Of a stretch of 43,808 bases of DNA, positions 21,978 through 32,630 are shown piece by piece; the first letter of the stretch is position 1, and each line of letters starts with the position of its first letter. The position numbers and the translations under genes were made by a program. The notes under the pieces were generated by a model, which was given only the letters and a program-made list of their open reading frames with translations, was not told the DNA's origin and did no database searches. The stretch is from Stramonita haemastoma. Its lineage: Eukaryota; Mollusca; Gastropoda; Neogastropoda; Muricidae. The DNA lies in assembly GCA_030674155.1 (NCBI GenBank), contig CM060344.1:26533887-26577694 (forward strand), given 5' to 3'.

Positions 21978-22091
21978 CTGTAGTTAAAGAGTAGAGCAGC
22001 CGCTGACACGAGACCATTTTTCACACAGTAGTCAGGTTTTATATTAAACATTTGTTCAAACTAGGAACACGATACATTATAATATTATGGG

Positions 22092-22182
22092 TCCTTTCCT
22101 CCTCCTCCACCTCCCTCCTCATCCTCCTCCCCTCCTCCTCCTCCTCCTCCACCACCTCCTCCTCACCCTCCTCCTCCTCCCT
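22092..22182. repeat. (CCT)n microsatellite
   Basis: Imperfect CTC/CCT trinucleotides lying just inside the intron after the 22199-22264 exon (minus orientation). Confidence 0.9.
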
Positions 22183-22198
22183 CCTCGTTGGTCGTTAC

Positions 22199-22264
22199 CC
22201 GTTGGTCTGGAATCCACTTGGGGATACGTTGGCTGACTGGTACTGGGGTTTGGTTCCTGAACCC
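22199..22264 (-). CDS. Unrecognised gene, internal exon (66 bp)
   Basis: The acceptor GATTTGTTCTCAG and donor CAACGG|GTAACG bound a 66-bp exon that starts and ends in phase 2. With the leading base completing Trp it reads GSGTKPQYQSANVSPSGFQT then Asn and a split Gly codon. The peptide is Ser/Gly/Gln/Asn-rich and probably an unstructured tail. It joins exon 25075-25200 upstream and 21935-21977 downstream without a frame break. Confidence 0.55.
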
Positions 22265-22427
22265 CTGAGAACAAATCACCAAACCATTTTAGCAATCTTG
22301 ACTGTTTCAGTTTTACTTTAAGATGTATCAACATTAATCATCTTTAAAAAAAAAAAAAAAAAAAAGGTCAACAAAATCACCCTGCATTTGATCAGTTGAT
22401 GATATAGGCACATATGACAATTTAAAA

Positions 22428-22582
22428 AAACGCATGCACACTGGTGTGGTATTTTAGTCATCAGACTCAAATCTGAGTTCCCGCTACCTTCAGGGTAGGC
22501 AAAAACGATCGCATATATATCGCAAAATCTCACCATTTCATTGGTGAAGTGGGACCTCTAGCCGAGAGACGAAAAAAAAGGG
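22428..22582 (+). mobile_element. SINE-5 3' half
   Basis: GCACACTGGTGTGGT, then CGCAAAATCTCACCATTTCA and CTAGCCGAGAGACGAAAAAA match the distal part of the SINE-5 copy at 25914-26002. Confidence 0.65.
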
Positions 22583-22721
22583 TACATTATTCATGGAGAA
22601 ATTACAGTGCCCAAAGGAAAATAGCATAGGCAAGGGAAATGCGTTCTTGGTAAAAGACCAAATGTTAATGATACCCAGGTGAGGCTATGCTTTTTAATTT
22701 TTTTTAAATATTCAACTCCAC

Positions 22722-22982
22722 TGAGACGGGTGGGTGGTTAGAGCGTTGTGCATTGCGCTCGTGATCTGCTGACCCAGGTTCTAATCCGGTTAATTAAAGA
22801 GGATATTTTCCCTTGGAGTTAACATAAGTGCCGACTCCACTCCTCCCCTCCCCCCACCCCTCCTAAAAAACAAGTCCTTCGGATAAGCCTATTAACCGAG
22901 GTCCTGTGTGCGAACGGCATGCAGAACATCTTCCACAAACGTTAAAAACCTGTTCCACATTTTGGAAGAAAAGGCCATCGTA
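22722..22982 (+). mobile_element. SINE-1 copy, 3' truncated
   Basis: tRNA-like head with GGTTCTAATCC B box, linker TTGGAGTTAACATAAGTGCC, core TTCGGATAAGCCTATTAACC, ending at GGCCATCG. The tail is missing. 22583-22721 holds nothing recognised. Confidence 0.82.
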
Positions 22983-23085
22983 AAAATGAAATATACTATA
23001 ATTATTTTGTATGCCTTACCTTTCCATGTCGATATGTAAGAAAGTAAATGCAATACTCGATATTCCTCAGCCGACAATATCGGCA

Positions 23086-23086
<1 letters not shown>

Positions 23087-23141
<55 letters not shown>

Positions 23142-23155
23142 CATCATTATTATTA
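23087..23155. repeat. (ATT)n microsatellite
   Basis: About 22 ATT units, followed by TTTTA repeats and a T run to 23223. Confidence 0.95.
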
Positions 23156-23189
23156 TTTAAAAAAAATTATTTTATTTTATTTTATTTTA

Positions 23190-23223
<34 letters not shown>

Positions 23224-23240
23224 AAATATCCCAACAAACA

Positions 23241-23460
23241 ATGGTTTACAAAGTTTCAGAGTAGGCAATAATGTGCCGGTAGGACCGGATGACAACATTT
23301 CAACAACAGAAAAAAATGCAGCCACACTGGTGTGGTGTTAAAACATCCCCGAAGTCGGCATGTTGCTACCTTAATGGTGGGCTAAAAACAGTCGCATAGG
23401 CCTACGTAGAATCTCACCTTTGGTGTGATCTTCAGAGCTTTAGCAGAAGAACGAAACTAT
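23241..23460 (+). mobile_element. Core end plus SINE-5-type tail
   Basis: GAGTAGGCAATAATGTGCCG (end of the shared core) then CACACTGGTGTGGTGTTAAA, CTACCTTAATGGTGGGCTAA and AGAATCTCACC. It shows that the SINE-5-type tail can follow the shared core directly. Confidence 0.7.
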
Positions 23461-23540
23461 AAAAAAAAGTATAACTTACGTTTGTCAGTTCTCGATACAT
23501 AGGGTGCTGCAGTGTCACATCTTCCTAGGTACTGCAGCCA

Positions 23541-23690
23541 GGATGCCGTAGCCGGGTGGTTAACGCCGTTCAGCTTCAATCTCATGGTCCATGGAGTCGT
23601 GGGTTCGAATCTTGGTGTTCGGGGAATGAAGGATGGTAGTTTTGCGGGTGCCCAGGTCAGCTTGACGACGCCAGAGACACGACCCCAGAA
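23541..23690 (+). mobile_element. SINE-5 head and body
   Basis: A box TAGCCGGGTGG and B box GGTTCGAATCT with the CATGGAGTCGTGGG spacer, then GGTGCCCAGGTCAGCTTGAC. The same head is at 24948 and 25368. A transcribed tRNA gene is unlikely because the acceptor stem does not close. Confidence 0.75.
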
Positions 23691-24671
23691 CTGAGATACG
23701 ATCCCCATGACGATTGTCGACACCTAGGCCAGACTTCCGAGGATTCAGAGCAAGAAGGGAGAGACCCAGAAGGTCTGGGAAGTGCTTGAAGAAAATGTTT
23801 GGGGGCGTGAGGTGTCCCTTCCCCTCGTGAGCACTAAACTGTGTGCCAGGGTTGGCAGGCTGTGCCAGTTTTGGACACCCCAATTCTTGTTCGGTGAACG
23901 TCACGCTAGGTGGCTCCCTTTGTGACCACTGCGGAAAAGGTTGATCGGATACTGACGGGAGTACTCAACCCTGTGGTCAGTGAGCCTTGCAGAGAACTTC
24001 AGGGACCAAGTTTGATTCGAGCTCAGAAAACGGGAAGGACTGGGTGACTTTTGTGGACATTGAGCACACACACGTTGACAGATCATACTCTGTACTGACA
24101 CGCCAGGGAAGTGTGCAAGACAGGGGTTGCATGTTCGGATCCTCTGCAACCCGACCTCTTTCTACTGTCGGTTCTATGTCGACTAGAGAATGTCCACAAG
24201 GACCACAGCCCCTCCTGCTCTCATCGCCCTTGCTCCCTGAAGTGTTGCAGAGATGGGCGGTCATGTAGAGGCCACTCTGTTACCAAAGCCCCCAAACTCC
24301 TACCCACTTTACTGCTCTATCCAGTGAAAGATGAAGACGGACATCTATGTCCTAGATCCCTGGGCAACGGAACCAGGCTGTGCACTGGGTTTGCCCTTCA
24401 GGGATTTGTGGCTTCAGCACTTTCTCCTATCTCCCGTTCTAAACCCCTATGTCTCATCCATCTAGCATCCGTCTACATAGTCATTGGGGATCTTGGACAA
24501 GTTCAGGGTCATGTGCTCCAAACATCGTGGCGATGGCGTCTCCATGATCTCTGGAGAGAAGGGTCACGGTCATTGGCGAAGATCTGGTGACAAAAGACCT
24601 TGAACACAGCTATCATTACGTAGTCCACATTCACATTTTTTTCACAAGCAAATAAAACCAGACCACAAAAG
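23691..24671. other. GC-richer block of unknown nature
   Basis: About 900 bp with higher GC than its surroundings and overlapping open frames on both strands (for example minus 23977-24264, Cys-rich), but no frame dominates and no splice pattern fits. It may be an unclassified repeat body following the SINE-5 head. I see no recognised family. Confidence 0.4.
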
Positions 24672-24945
24672 AGAGCGGAATAATCTAGTGGTTAGAACAC
24701 GGCGCTCGTGATCTGATGGCCCGGATTCGAACCATCACCTGTTGGAGGGGAAGTTTACCCCTGTAGGTAACATCAGTAAGGATTCTACTCCTCCAAAAAT
24801 CCTTCAGATGAAACTATCATTCAAAGTTCCGTGTGCGATTGCACGCAGAAAATCTTGCACACACAAAACCCGTTTTGCCTTTCGGATGAGTAGGCCAGTT
24901 TGTGTCAGAAAGAGCGGGTGACAAAAATTTAGATAAATGCATGAC
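24672..24945 (+). mobile_element. SINE-1 relative with diverged tail
   Basis: tRNA-like head (AATCTAGTGG, GATTCGAACC), linker with GGTAACATCAGTAAGGATTC, core CTTCAGATGAAACTATCATT and GAGTAGGCCAGTTTGTGTCA. The normal SINE-1 tail is replaced at about 24945 by a SINE-5 head. Confidence 0.75.
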
Positions 24946-24947
24946 AG

Positions 24948-25005
24948 ATGCTATAGCCGATTGGTTAAAACCGTTCGACTTTAATCCCATGGGTCCATAA
25001 AGACA
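24948..25005 (+). mobile_element. SINE-5 head fragment
   Basis: GATGCTATAGCCGATTGGTT then AAAACCGTTCGACTTTAATC. It stops before the B box. Confidence 0.65.
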
Positions 25006-25074
25006 TTTAAAAAAAAAAAGATTAAATAGTTTTACAAAATGCCGTGCGCTTGAATTGATAGAAAATTCTCTTAC

Positions 25075-25200
25075 CAGTTGTTCTTGCACGAGGACAGAAG
25101 AACTAGGATGTAGGCGTAGGTAGTGCTGGGCATCTCCACATCTCCTGTCATGGGCATCATCAGGATGGAAGCAGCTTTGAGTCTGATTGATGTGGTCAGC
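25075..25200 (-). CDS. Unrecognised gene, internal exon (126 bp)
   Basis: The acceptor ATTTTATTTCAG|GC and donor AACTG|GTAAGAG bound a 126-bp exon, phase 2 at both ends. The frame that fits its neighbours reads LTTSIRLKAASILMMPMTGD then VEMPSTTYAYILVLLSSCKN and a split Trp codon. Codon use (CTG, ATC, GTG, GAG, TAC, AAC) looks coding. There are no classic TM helices, although ILVLL is hydrophobic. One other frame is also open, but it meets a stop as the first codon of the terminal exon. I do not recognise the family. Confidence 0.62.
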
Positions 25201-25367
25201 CTGAAATAAAATACGTAATAATTATATGAATTGTTTCAATTCTAAGGAACAATTGTACATATCAAAAATTTAGGTAGCAGTTTCCATACAATAAAAAAAA
25301 ACCCAAACCAAACCTCACATCATAAACTCGTCCGTTGGATCTGAAGTCTTAATCATTCTACCTGACG

Positions 25368-26002
25368 GACGCTATAGCCGAGTGGTCAACACCATTCGAT
25401 TTCAATCTCATGGGTGTATGAAGTCGTGGGTTCGAATCTTGGCCACGTCTGGTAAAATTAAGAGTGGGCAGTTTTACGATCTCCCAGGTCAAACTTCCAA
25501 GTTCAGACCTGCCAGTGCCTTCATTCTCCTCGTGTACATACACAGGGAGAAGAAATATATATTTACACGTAGAAAATCCCGTAATCCATAGCATTTGGTG
25601 GGTTTAAGGGAAACATGGGCAACACCCAGCACACGTTACCGAAGTCAGAATGTGGCTACCTTTCACTCACTCACTCACTCACTCAGTCCCATGTCCCAAA
25701 GGACGTAGGGGGGACATGAGAGAAGACGCAACAGAGATCTTTTTCCATGCTTCACGATCCTGTGTGGCTAGTAGGAGGCGTTGCAGGGGTTGGGCGGTCC
25801 AGTCTTTGATGTTGTCAACCCATGATTTCTTTTGGCGGCCTCTTCTTCTCTTGCCCTCAACTGTTCCTTGCAGGATGGTTTTTGCTAGGGTGTTGTGTCT
25901 TGTGGCTACCTTTATCGTGGGCAAAAAAGGGGCCGCACACGCAAAATCTCACCATTGGTAAACCTCAGAGCTCTAGCCGAGGAGCACAAAAAAAAAAAAG
26001 TA
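25368..26002 (+). mobile_element. SINE-5 copy interrupted by a LINE
   Basis: Head TAGCCGAGTGGTCAACACCA with GGTTCGAATCTTGG, then the body to TGTGGCTACCTTT at 25663. It resumes after the insertion at TGTGGCTACCTTT (25901-25913) and ends CTAGCCGAGGAGCAC plus an A run. Without the insert it is about 385 bp. Confidence 0.85.
25664..25900 (-). mobile_element. LINE ORF2 C-terminus (GRRRGRQ type) with target-site duplication
   Basis: Minus strand reads LAKTILQGTVEGKRRRGRQK, then SWVDNIKDW and SVASSLMSPLRPLG to a stop, followed by a (TGAG)n tail. This is the conserved C-terminal segment of a widespread class of animal LINE polymerases. It is 5'-truncated and bounded by a 13-bp duplication TGTGGCTACCTTT at 25651-25663 and 25901-25913. 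The frame is intact over the retained part. Confidence 0.9.
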
Positions 26003-26284
26003 AAAACAATCTCGATCTTCACTCAGGCATGCACACAGGAGGTCTGCTTAGTCTCCTATCAGGTAAATAAAAAAAAATCCAGCAATGTTGACAACAGCAA
26101 CCCCCCCCCCCCCCCCGCCCCTGAAATTAAACAAGACAGCGAGGTTTCGTTCGCGCCAGTAGTGATCTCCGTTACTAAAGACGTCGAGTTTGAAACGCTT
26201 ACCACAGCGTGAGTGGCGCTGCTCTTGTGGCGACGCGCTCCCTCCCTCCCTCCTCCCCTCCCTCCCCCTCCCCCCCCCCGAAAT

Positions 26285-26392
26285 TGGAATGCAGCTACCT
26301 TAATGGTGGGTCAAAAATCGGTCGTATACGCAAAAGAATCGATCACCACTGATGAACTTCGGAGCTGTAGCCAAGTATAGTAATGAAAAAAA
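26285..26392 (+). mobile_element. SINE-5 3' half
   Basis: GCAGCTACCTTAATGGTGGG then GGAGCTGTAGCCAAGTATAG and an A run, matching 25914-26002. 26003-26284 is C-run-rich spacer with nothing recognised. Confidence 0.7.
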
Positions 26393-26519
26393 AACTCCGG
26401 GATTTTGAAAACCACCGTACATACAAAACTATCTGCTGTATTCTCACAGTGATTTGTTTCCCAGTGTGATCTTGAGTGCATGCTCTGGGTGACCAAGGAT
26501 GTTCACGTTGGCGAACGTT

Positions 26520-26548
26520 CAACAACAACAACAGTAGCAACAACAACA

Positions 26549-26583
<35 letters not shown>

Positions 26584-26612
26584 AACGATGACGACGACGA
26601 CAACAACCACGA
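26520..26612. repeat. (CAA)n and (GAC)n microsatellites
   Basis: ACA/ACG trinucleotides, about 30 units. 26613-27060 is AT-rich with C and A runs and nothing recognised. Confidence 0.93.
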
Positions 26613-27064
26613 GCATCACAACGGCTTTTCTTGCAAATAATGTTAGCTTATTGTTTTGTCATGATGCATACCTCCCTCCCCCTCCCCCCCCCCCACATTG
26701 TTTACGGTTTATCTTTTCTTGATAAGTTCTATAACTTTTAAAAAATTCTTTTCTTGCTAGTTTGTGTCCACTCCCCCCCCCCCCAAAAAAAAAAAAAAGA
26801 AGTGCAATCTCAAAACAATTTACGCAATTATTTTCTCTTATTTTTTCATCTATAAAATGCATTTTTAACTACAGCCCATTTTGCCTATATTATATTTCAG
26901 AGAAGATTAATTCTATAACTATTAGCATTGCATGTATAACTCATTCCATGTATAGTGTTGTGTTGTTTTAAATGAATGACATGGTTTAAAACCGACAGAA
27001 CCGTAACTCACTTTTTAAACAAATCTTTACTCACCAATGCATTCCATGGATTTGACATCAGAGC

Positions 27065-27475
27065 AGCTGTGGTGAAGTTGGGGCTGTCAGGAATCCTCAG
27101 GATGCAGTCTTCAGTTCAGTGTTTCGGCGCTGTCAGGATGTCTTCTGTTCAGTGTTTCAGGGCTGTCAGGAATTACCAGGATACAGTGTTCTGTTCAGTG
27201 TTTCACGGCTTTCAGGATACATGCAGTCTTCTGTTCAAGTGTTACGGGGCAGTAGATTTGAACACAGGATTTGTCAGGAATCACCAGGATGCAACAGTCT
27301 TCTGTTCACCGTTTCAGGAAATTAGATTTGAGCTTGAAGCTATCAGGAAGTCTCAAAGGATGTAGCCGTCTTCTGTTCAGTGTTATGGGGCAGTAGATTT
27401 GAACACAGAATTTGTCAGGAATCACCAGGATGCAGCAGTCTTCTGTTCAGTGTTTTGGGGCAGTGGGCTGACGTC
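27065..27475. repeat. Minisatellite C, ~45-50 bp unit with longer variant
   Basis: Units share GTCTTCTGTTCAGTGTTTCA, GGGCTGTCAGGAATCACCAG and GATGCAG. Some units carry an insert GGGGCAGTAGATTTGAACAC, making a unit of about 115 bp. About eight units, imperfect. Confidence 0.88.
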
Positions 27476-27640
27476 TGCCGTTTGTGGCCTGGACAGGGCG
27501 GTGATGCTGTTGCTGTTGTTGCGAAAAAGCAGAAACCAGACCAGCCTGGAGAAAAGTGTGGAATCACACACCCCTCAGTCTTTCCACGACTCTAGGCTGT
27601 AGGTACTCTGATGCTGCTGATGTGGGAAACCTGGAAAACC

Positions 27641-27977
27641 AACATAAGGTAAAGGTAAGGTAAAGGTAAGGTAAAGGTAAGGTAAAGGTGTCCCATAACC
27701 TAGGCGGTCGTAGTCGAGCGAGGCGTCAGAGACCTCAGCTTCTCTAAGGGCCAGCATATTAAGGGCGCACGGCGCCCATCTCCTCTCCCTCACTGCTTTA
27801 CCTTCCCTGACCCTAAAGAGAGCAGGTACCCATTTCCAGCTGGGTGATGGCGGGAAGGGAACTGTGCTGAAGCCAAGGCGTGCAAACGGTCACCCATTTA
27901 ACTGGTAACCACGCTCGACGCTGCTTAACTTGACTTAGGGAAAGCGAGCGCTCTGACCCCCGAGTTATCCCGTTCCA
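27641..27977 (-). mobile_element. SINE-3 copy, full length
   Basis: Minus strand starts GGAACGGGATAACTCGGGGG with TCAGAGCGCTCGC, then TTAAGCAGCGTCGAGCGTGG and a box C-like AAATGGGTGACC. The body is intact, and the tail is an ACCTTT/ACCTT repeat (27645-27690 on plus). Confidence 0.9.
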
Positions 27978-28035
27978 AGCAACAACATAGCAGGTCACCA
28001 ATCACCCAGTATATCAGATTGATCGATTTATTCAT

Positions 28036-28375
28036 TCTTTTATATCGAGGATAATGGAATAAGCACTCAAGTGCTTTTTTTTACATCCAGTCCCCGTTGT
28101 GTATGCAGTTTTTTTAAATATCTGTTCTCACCGACACAAGATGGCCTACTCTTACGAAAAGCGGAAGTGGATTTAAATTAACTTGTGCGCAAGATGTTCT
28201 GCGTGCGTTCGCACACGGGGCCTCGGTTTAAAGTCTCATCCGATGGACTTTTGGGGAGAGCGGTGACAGTACTGATGTTAACTCCAGGAGAAAAATCTCC
28301 TCGACCGGACTCGAACTCGGGTCGTCAAATTGCCAGCGCAATGTTCTGACCACTAGGCTATCCGCCCCCACCCCC
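28036..28375 (-). mobile_element. SINE-1 copy, full length
   Basis: Reverse orientation. Tail at 28036-28090, core with GTTCGCACACGGGGCCTCGG, linker GTTAACTCCAGGAG, and head ending GACCACTAGGCTATCCGCCC. Clear A and B boxes on the minus strand. 28376-28687 is a spacer with nothing recognised. Confidence 0.9.
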
Positions 28376-28687
28376 CATAACTGATACGAGCATAAAATCT
28401 ACTTATTCCATTGTGTACATCCAGACAACTTTGTGTTTTTTCAGGGCCAGCAAGATACTACTGTTTTTTTGTGAAGGTTTTTGATTTTATTGTTGCATTT
28501 TGACGTTAGATGATGCAAACAAATTCTAGTGCCAGTTTTTGTTGTTGTAGCAAATGTTACTTTATACCTGGCGACCTACTTGTTTACTGTCATTTACGAA
28601 TAAATTCATACACTCATCTACACTGATAACAACAACCACAGCAAAAATAAAAATAATACTCACGCGTTCTGCTTCTTCAGTCTTCAC

Positions 28688-28803
28688 CGAACAATGTTTA
28701 TGTTGAAGGCAAAATCTTCAGAGGTTTTTCTTCTCTCTCTCTGTCCCAGCAGTGCAAGTGGTCCATACTGCAGCGGTGGTGTGTTTGAAATGATGACCAG
28801 ATG
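28688..28803 (-). CDS. Unrecognised gene, internal exon
   Basis: Open frame HLVIISNTPPLQYGPLALLG then QRERRKTSEDFAFNINIV and a split Arg codon, ending at donor GTTCG|GTGAAG. The acceptor may be ATTTCATAAG|CATCTG (start 28803) or CCGCTGCAG|TATGG (start 28767); both are phase 0. The phase-2 end fits exon 25075-25200. The peptide has a short beta-like hydrophobic start and a basic then acidic stretch. It is the most upstream exon of this gene that I can place, so the N-terminus is missing. No family recognised. Confidence 0.48.
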
Positions 28804-28964
28804 CTTATGAAATCTATCTCGCCTTTACCTCTCAGTCGACAGAGAGATGAACACTCCACGTGAAAGGCAAAAAGGATGGCAGTTCAGATGGCAACTTTAA
28901 AAAAAAAGAAAGAAGAAGAAAAATCCCCTGAGGAGATGGAGGGTGGTGGTGGTGGTTGTTGTTG

Positions 28965-29365
<401 letters not shown>

Positions 29366-29375
29366 TTGCTGCCTC

Positions 29376-29800
29376 ATCTCCTGCAACGTCCCTATCCTGC
29401 TGTTCCCACGCCGCTCATTTCAGCCATACCCAGATTCGTTATGTCTCATCCTCAGGGTCGGAGTCCACAGGGAGCTCATCAATATTAGGCCGCGAGTGGG
29501 GGATCATTATGAACAGCATCCCTACCTTCTGGAAAACTCTGTGTTAGGAATTCCCTCTGTTCCATTCCTCATTTTTGTTTCTGCCTGGTTCCTCTTCTTC
29601 CTGTCACAACCTCCTTCTTGTCTTTTTTCTGCCTTCTTGATCCATTCTCCGATAATCATTTTCTCAGAAAGGTTTTAAAGATAACTATTCTCTTCTTTAT
29701 GCCAAAGTCGGATGTGCTGGGCCTGACTTGTCAGGCGTTTAACGGCTGCACCACGTATGTTTATTCATATGACAGACAACAATAGTTGCTGTCAAAGTTC
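29376..29800 (-). mobile_element. Long-SINE relative, internally deleted
   Basis: On the minus strand it begins CAACTATTGTTGTCTGTCAT, passes a purine-rich part (AAGGAGGTTGTGACAGGAAG), and ends with the same distal block as 39400-39560 (CGGCCTAATATTGATGAGCT, GGTATGGCTGAAATGAGCGG). Confidence 0.75.
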
Positions 29801-29928
29801 AACGAAGAAAAAGAAGAACTGCAAAGAAGAATCGCGAAGAAGAAAAAGAATTGTGAAGAAGAACTGCAAAGAAGAACTGCGAAGAAGAAAAAGGAGCAGA
29901 TGGTGAAGAATGACGAAGAAAAAGAAAA

Positions 29929-30208
29929 TAGCTAAGTGGTCAGAGCACTCGCTTTCTCCAGTCAAGGTAAGCAGCGTCGAGTGTGGTTACCAGTTGGATA
30001 GGTGACCCTTTGCGCGACTTGGCTTCAGTCAGTCCCCCAGTTCACCCAGCTGTAAATGGGTACCTGCCCTCTTTAGGGTCAGGGAAGGTAAAGCAGCGAG
30101 GGAGAGGAAATGGGCGCCGCCCTCAATATGCTGGCCCCAAGAGAAGCTGAGGTTTCTGATGCCTCACTCCCCTACGACCGCCTAGGTTATGGGACACCTT
30201 TGCCTTTT
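29929..30208 (+). mobile_element. SINE-3 copy with the clearest 5S-like region
   Basis: GCTAAGTGGTCAGAGCACTC is followed by GGTAAGCAGCGTCGAGTGTG and GTTACCAGTTGGATAGGTGA, which read like box A to box C of 5S rRNA. The body and the end GGGACACCTTTGCC are standard. Confidence 0.88.
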
Positions 30209-30239
30209 TTTATTTTTACTTTTTTAAATATATTTTTTA

Positions 30240-30389
30240 AGAAGAACAATTGCGAAAATGAAGAATTGTGAAGAAAAAGAATTCCGAAGAAGAAGAGGAA
30301 AAGAAGAATTGTGAAGAAGAAGAAGAAGAATTGAGAAGAATTGCGAAGAAAAATTGCGAGGAAGAAGAAGAATTGCGAAGAAGAAGAAG

Positions 30390-30420
<31 letters not shown>

Positions 30421-30645
30421 AAGAAGAAGAAGAAGAAGAAGAAGAAGAAGAAGAAGAAGAAGAAGAAGAAGAAGAAGAAGAAGAAGAAGAAGAAGAAGAA
30501 GAAGAAAAATTGCGAAGAAGAAGAAGAAGAAGAAGAAGAAGAAGAAGAAGAAGAAGAAGAAGAAGAAGAGTTTCAAAGAAGAATTGCGAAGAAAGAGAAT
30601 TGACAAGAATTGCGAAGAAGAAGAATAATTGCGAAGAAGTAGAAG
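30240..30645. repeat. (GAA)n microsatellite, ~400 bp
   Basis: GAA/AAG trinucleotides with GAATTGCGAAGAA interruptions. A similar GAAGAATTGCGAAG region is at 29805-29925, on the other side of the SINE-3, so that SINE appears to have inserted in the array. Pure purine strand. 30646-31006 holds nothing recognised. Confidence 0.97.
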
Positions 30646-31003
30646 AAAAAAAATTGTCAGAATATATCAATACAAGGGAAACTACTAATACTCTTAGATC
30701 GATCGTTTTCTTCTGAAGTTCTTTCCCTTTAACTGTTAAAAGATCAATCACGGTTATAAACATTATTTTTGGTGAACACTATTTCTGGCAAATTTTGGGG
30801 ATCTTTACTATGAAAAATATCAGTCAAAAGAAATTGATCAATTTCTTTTCATAAATAAGAAAATCTTGACAACAAAACAGATTGCAGGGCTGAGAAAATG
30901 TTGCTATGGGGGAACTAGTCAGATTTTATTTTTTAGGGGGAGGGGGAATTAGTTGTTAGGTATCTTACACCTACCTTGTCAAGGCAAGCATGTGAGTGCG
31001 TCA

Positions 31004-31600
<597 letters not shown>

Positions 31601-31601
<1 letters not shown>

Positions 31602-32065
31602 TTATATAAAAAAATAAGCCTACAGAAAATAGACATGTACACTAAGATGAGAAGGATGATCTTCAAGTTTTTATTCATCGTGTGGGATGCTAAACTTTTC
31701 AACACTGAACAAAGTAGGAGGTCACAGTATAACTCAGGGTTGTCACCTGGAGTGTGAGACTCCGATGAGTTTGAATGTATTATTTTATTTTATTTTATTT
31801 TATTGTATTTTATTTTGTTGCATTTTATTTCTTATACCGAGGATAATGGAATAAGCACTCATTTTCCCTGCACCACAGAAATAAGCCTACATCCAGCTTA
31901 TCGGTTTTTATTTTGTTTTGTTTTTTTACAAGACACATACTCGGTTTGGTCTGATTATCTTGGAGTCTCAGTGGAGATATCTGATTTAGAGACTGTACCA
32001 TCAACCTTAACCAACCATCGCCTTTGTAATAATCTCCATACTCCCCCATCATCTCCATACATCCT
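31601..32065. other. Spacer with a SINE-1 tail fragment
   Basis: 31836-31870 holds the reverse SINE-1 tail (ACCGAGGATAATGGAATAAG). The rest is TTTTA repeats (31779-31830) and unique sequence with nothing recognised. Confidence 0.5.
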
Positions 32066-32330
32066 ATGGAGTTAACATCAGTGCCAACTCCACTCCCCCA
32101 AGGAAGTCCTTCGGATGAGACTATAAACGGAGGTCCCGTGTGTGAACGCGCGCAGAACATCTTGCGCACAATTTAAAACCTGTTCCGCTTTCCGGAAGAG
32201 TAGGTCATTGTGTGCTGGTGGGAACGGATGACAAAATTGACAAAACTGCATACACGAGGCGACAGGATGTAAAAAAAAAAAAGCACACGAACTCCTATTC
32301 CATTATCCTCGAAATAAATGAATGAATAAA
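32066..32330 (+). mobile_element. SINE-1 copy, head missing
   Basis: Starts at TGGAGTTAACATCAGTGCCA and is complete to the tail, ending in GAATGAATAAAT repeats. Confidence 0.87.
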
Positions 32331-32630
32331 TGAATAAATAAATAGATAAAAAAAAAAATCCTCATCTTCATTTATTATCATACAATTAAACAACAATTCT
32401 CTTATATCTGTAGCCCCCGTTGCTCTGGTCTCATGGTGCCCTCAGATTCGGTTTCCCCATACGCTTCTGTAGCTGTGCCTATGGTGAGTTTGTGTCAAGG
32501 CCTTTGGAGTTGGAGGTTCGCGGGGAGGCGATCGTTGGAGGGACGTTGTGGTGGTCGCCACCTTGAGTGGTCGACTCACTCAGTCTGGCTCCGTGACTGA
32601 GCTAATACTGTCGTTAGTTGAGGGGATTGG

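Noticed and set aside
23977..24264. Cys-rich minus-strand ORF in the GC-rich block
   Set aside because: The opposite strand is equally open. No splice sites or known motif.
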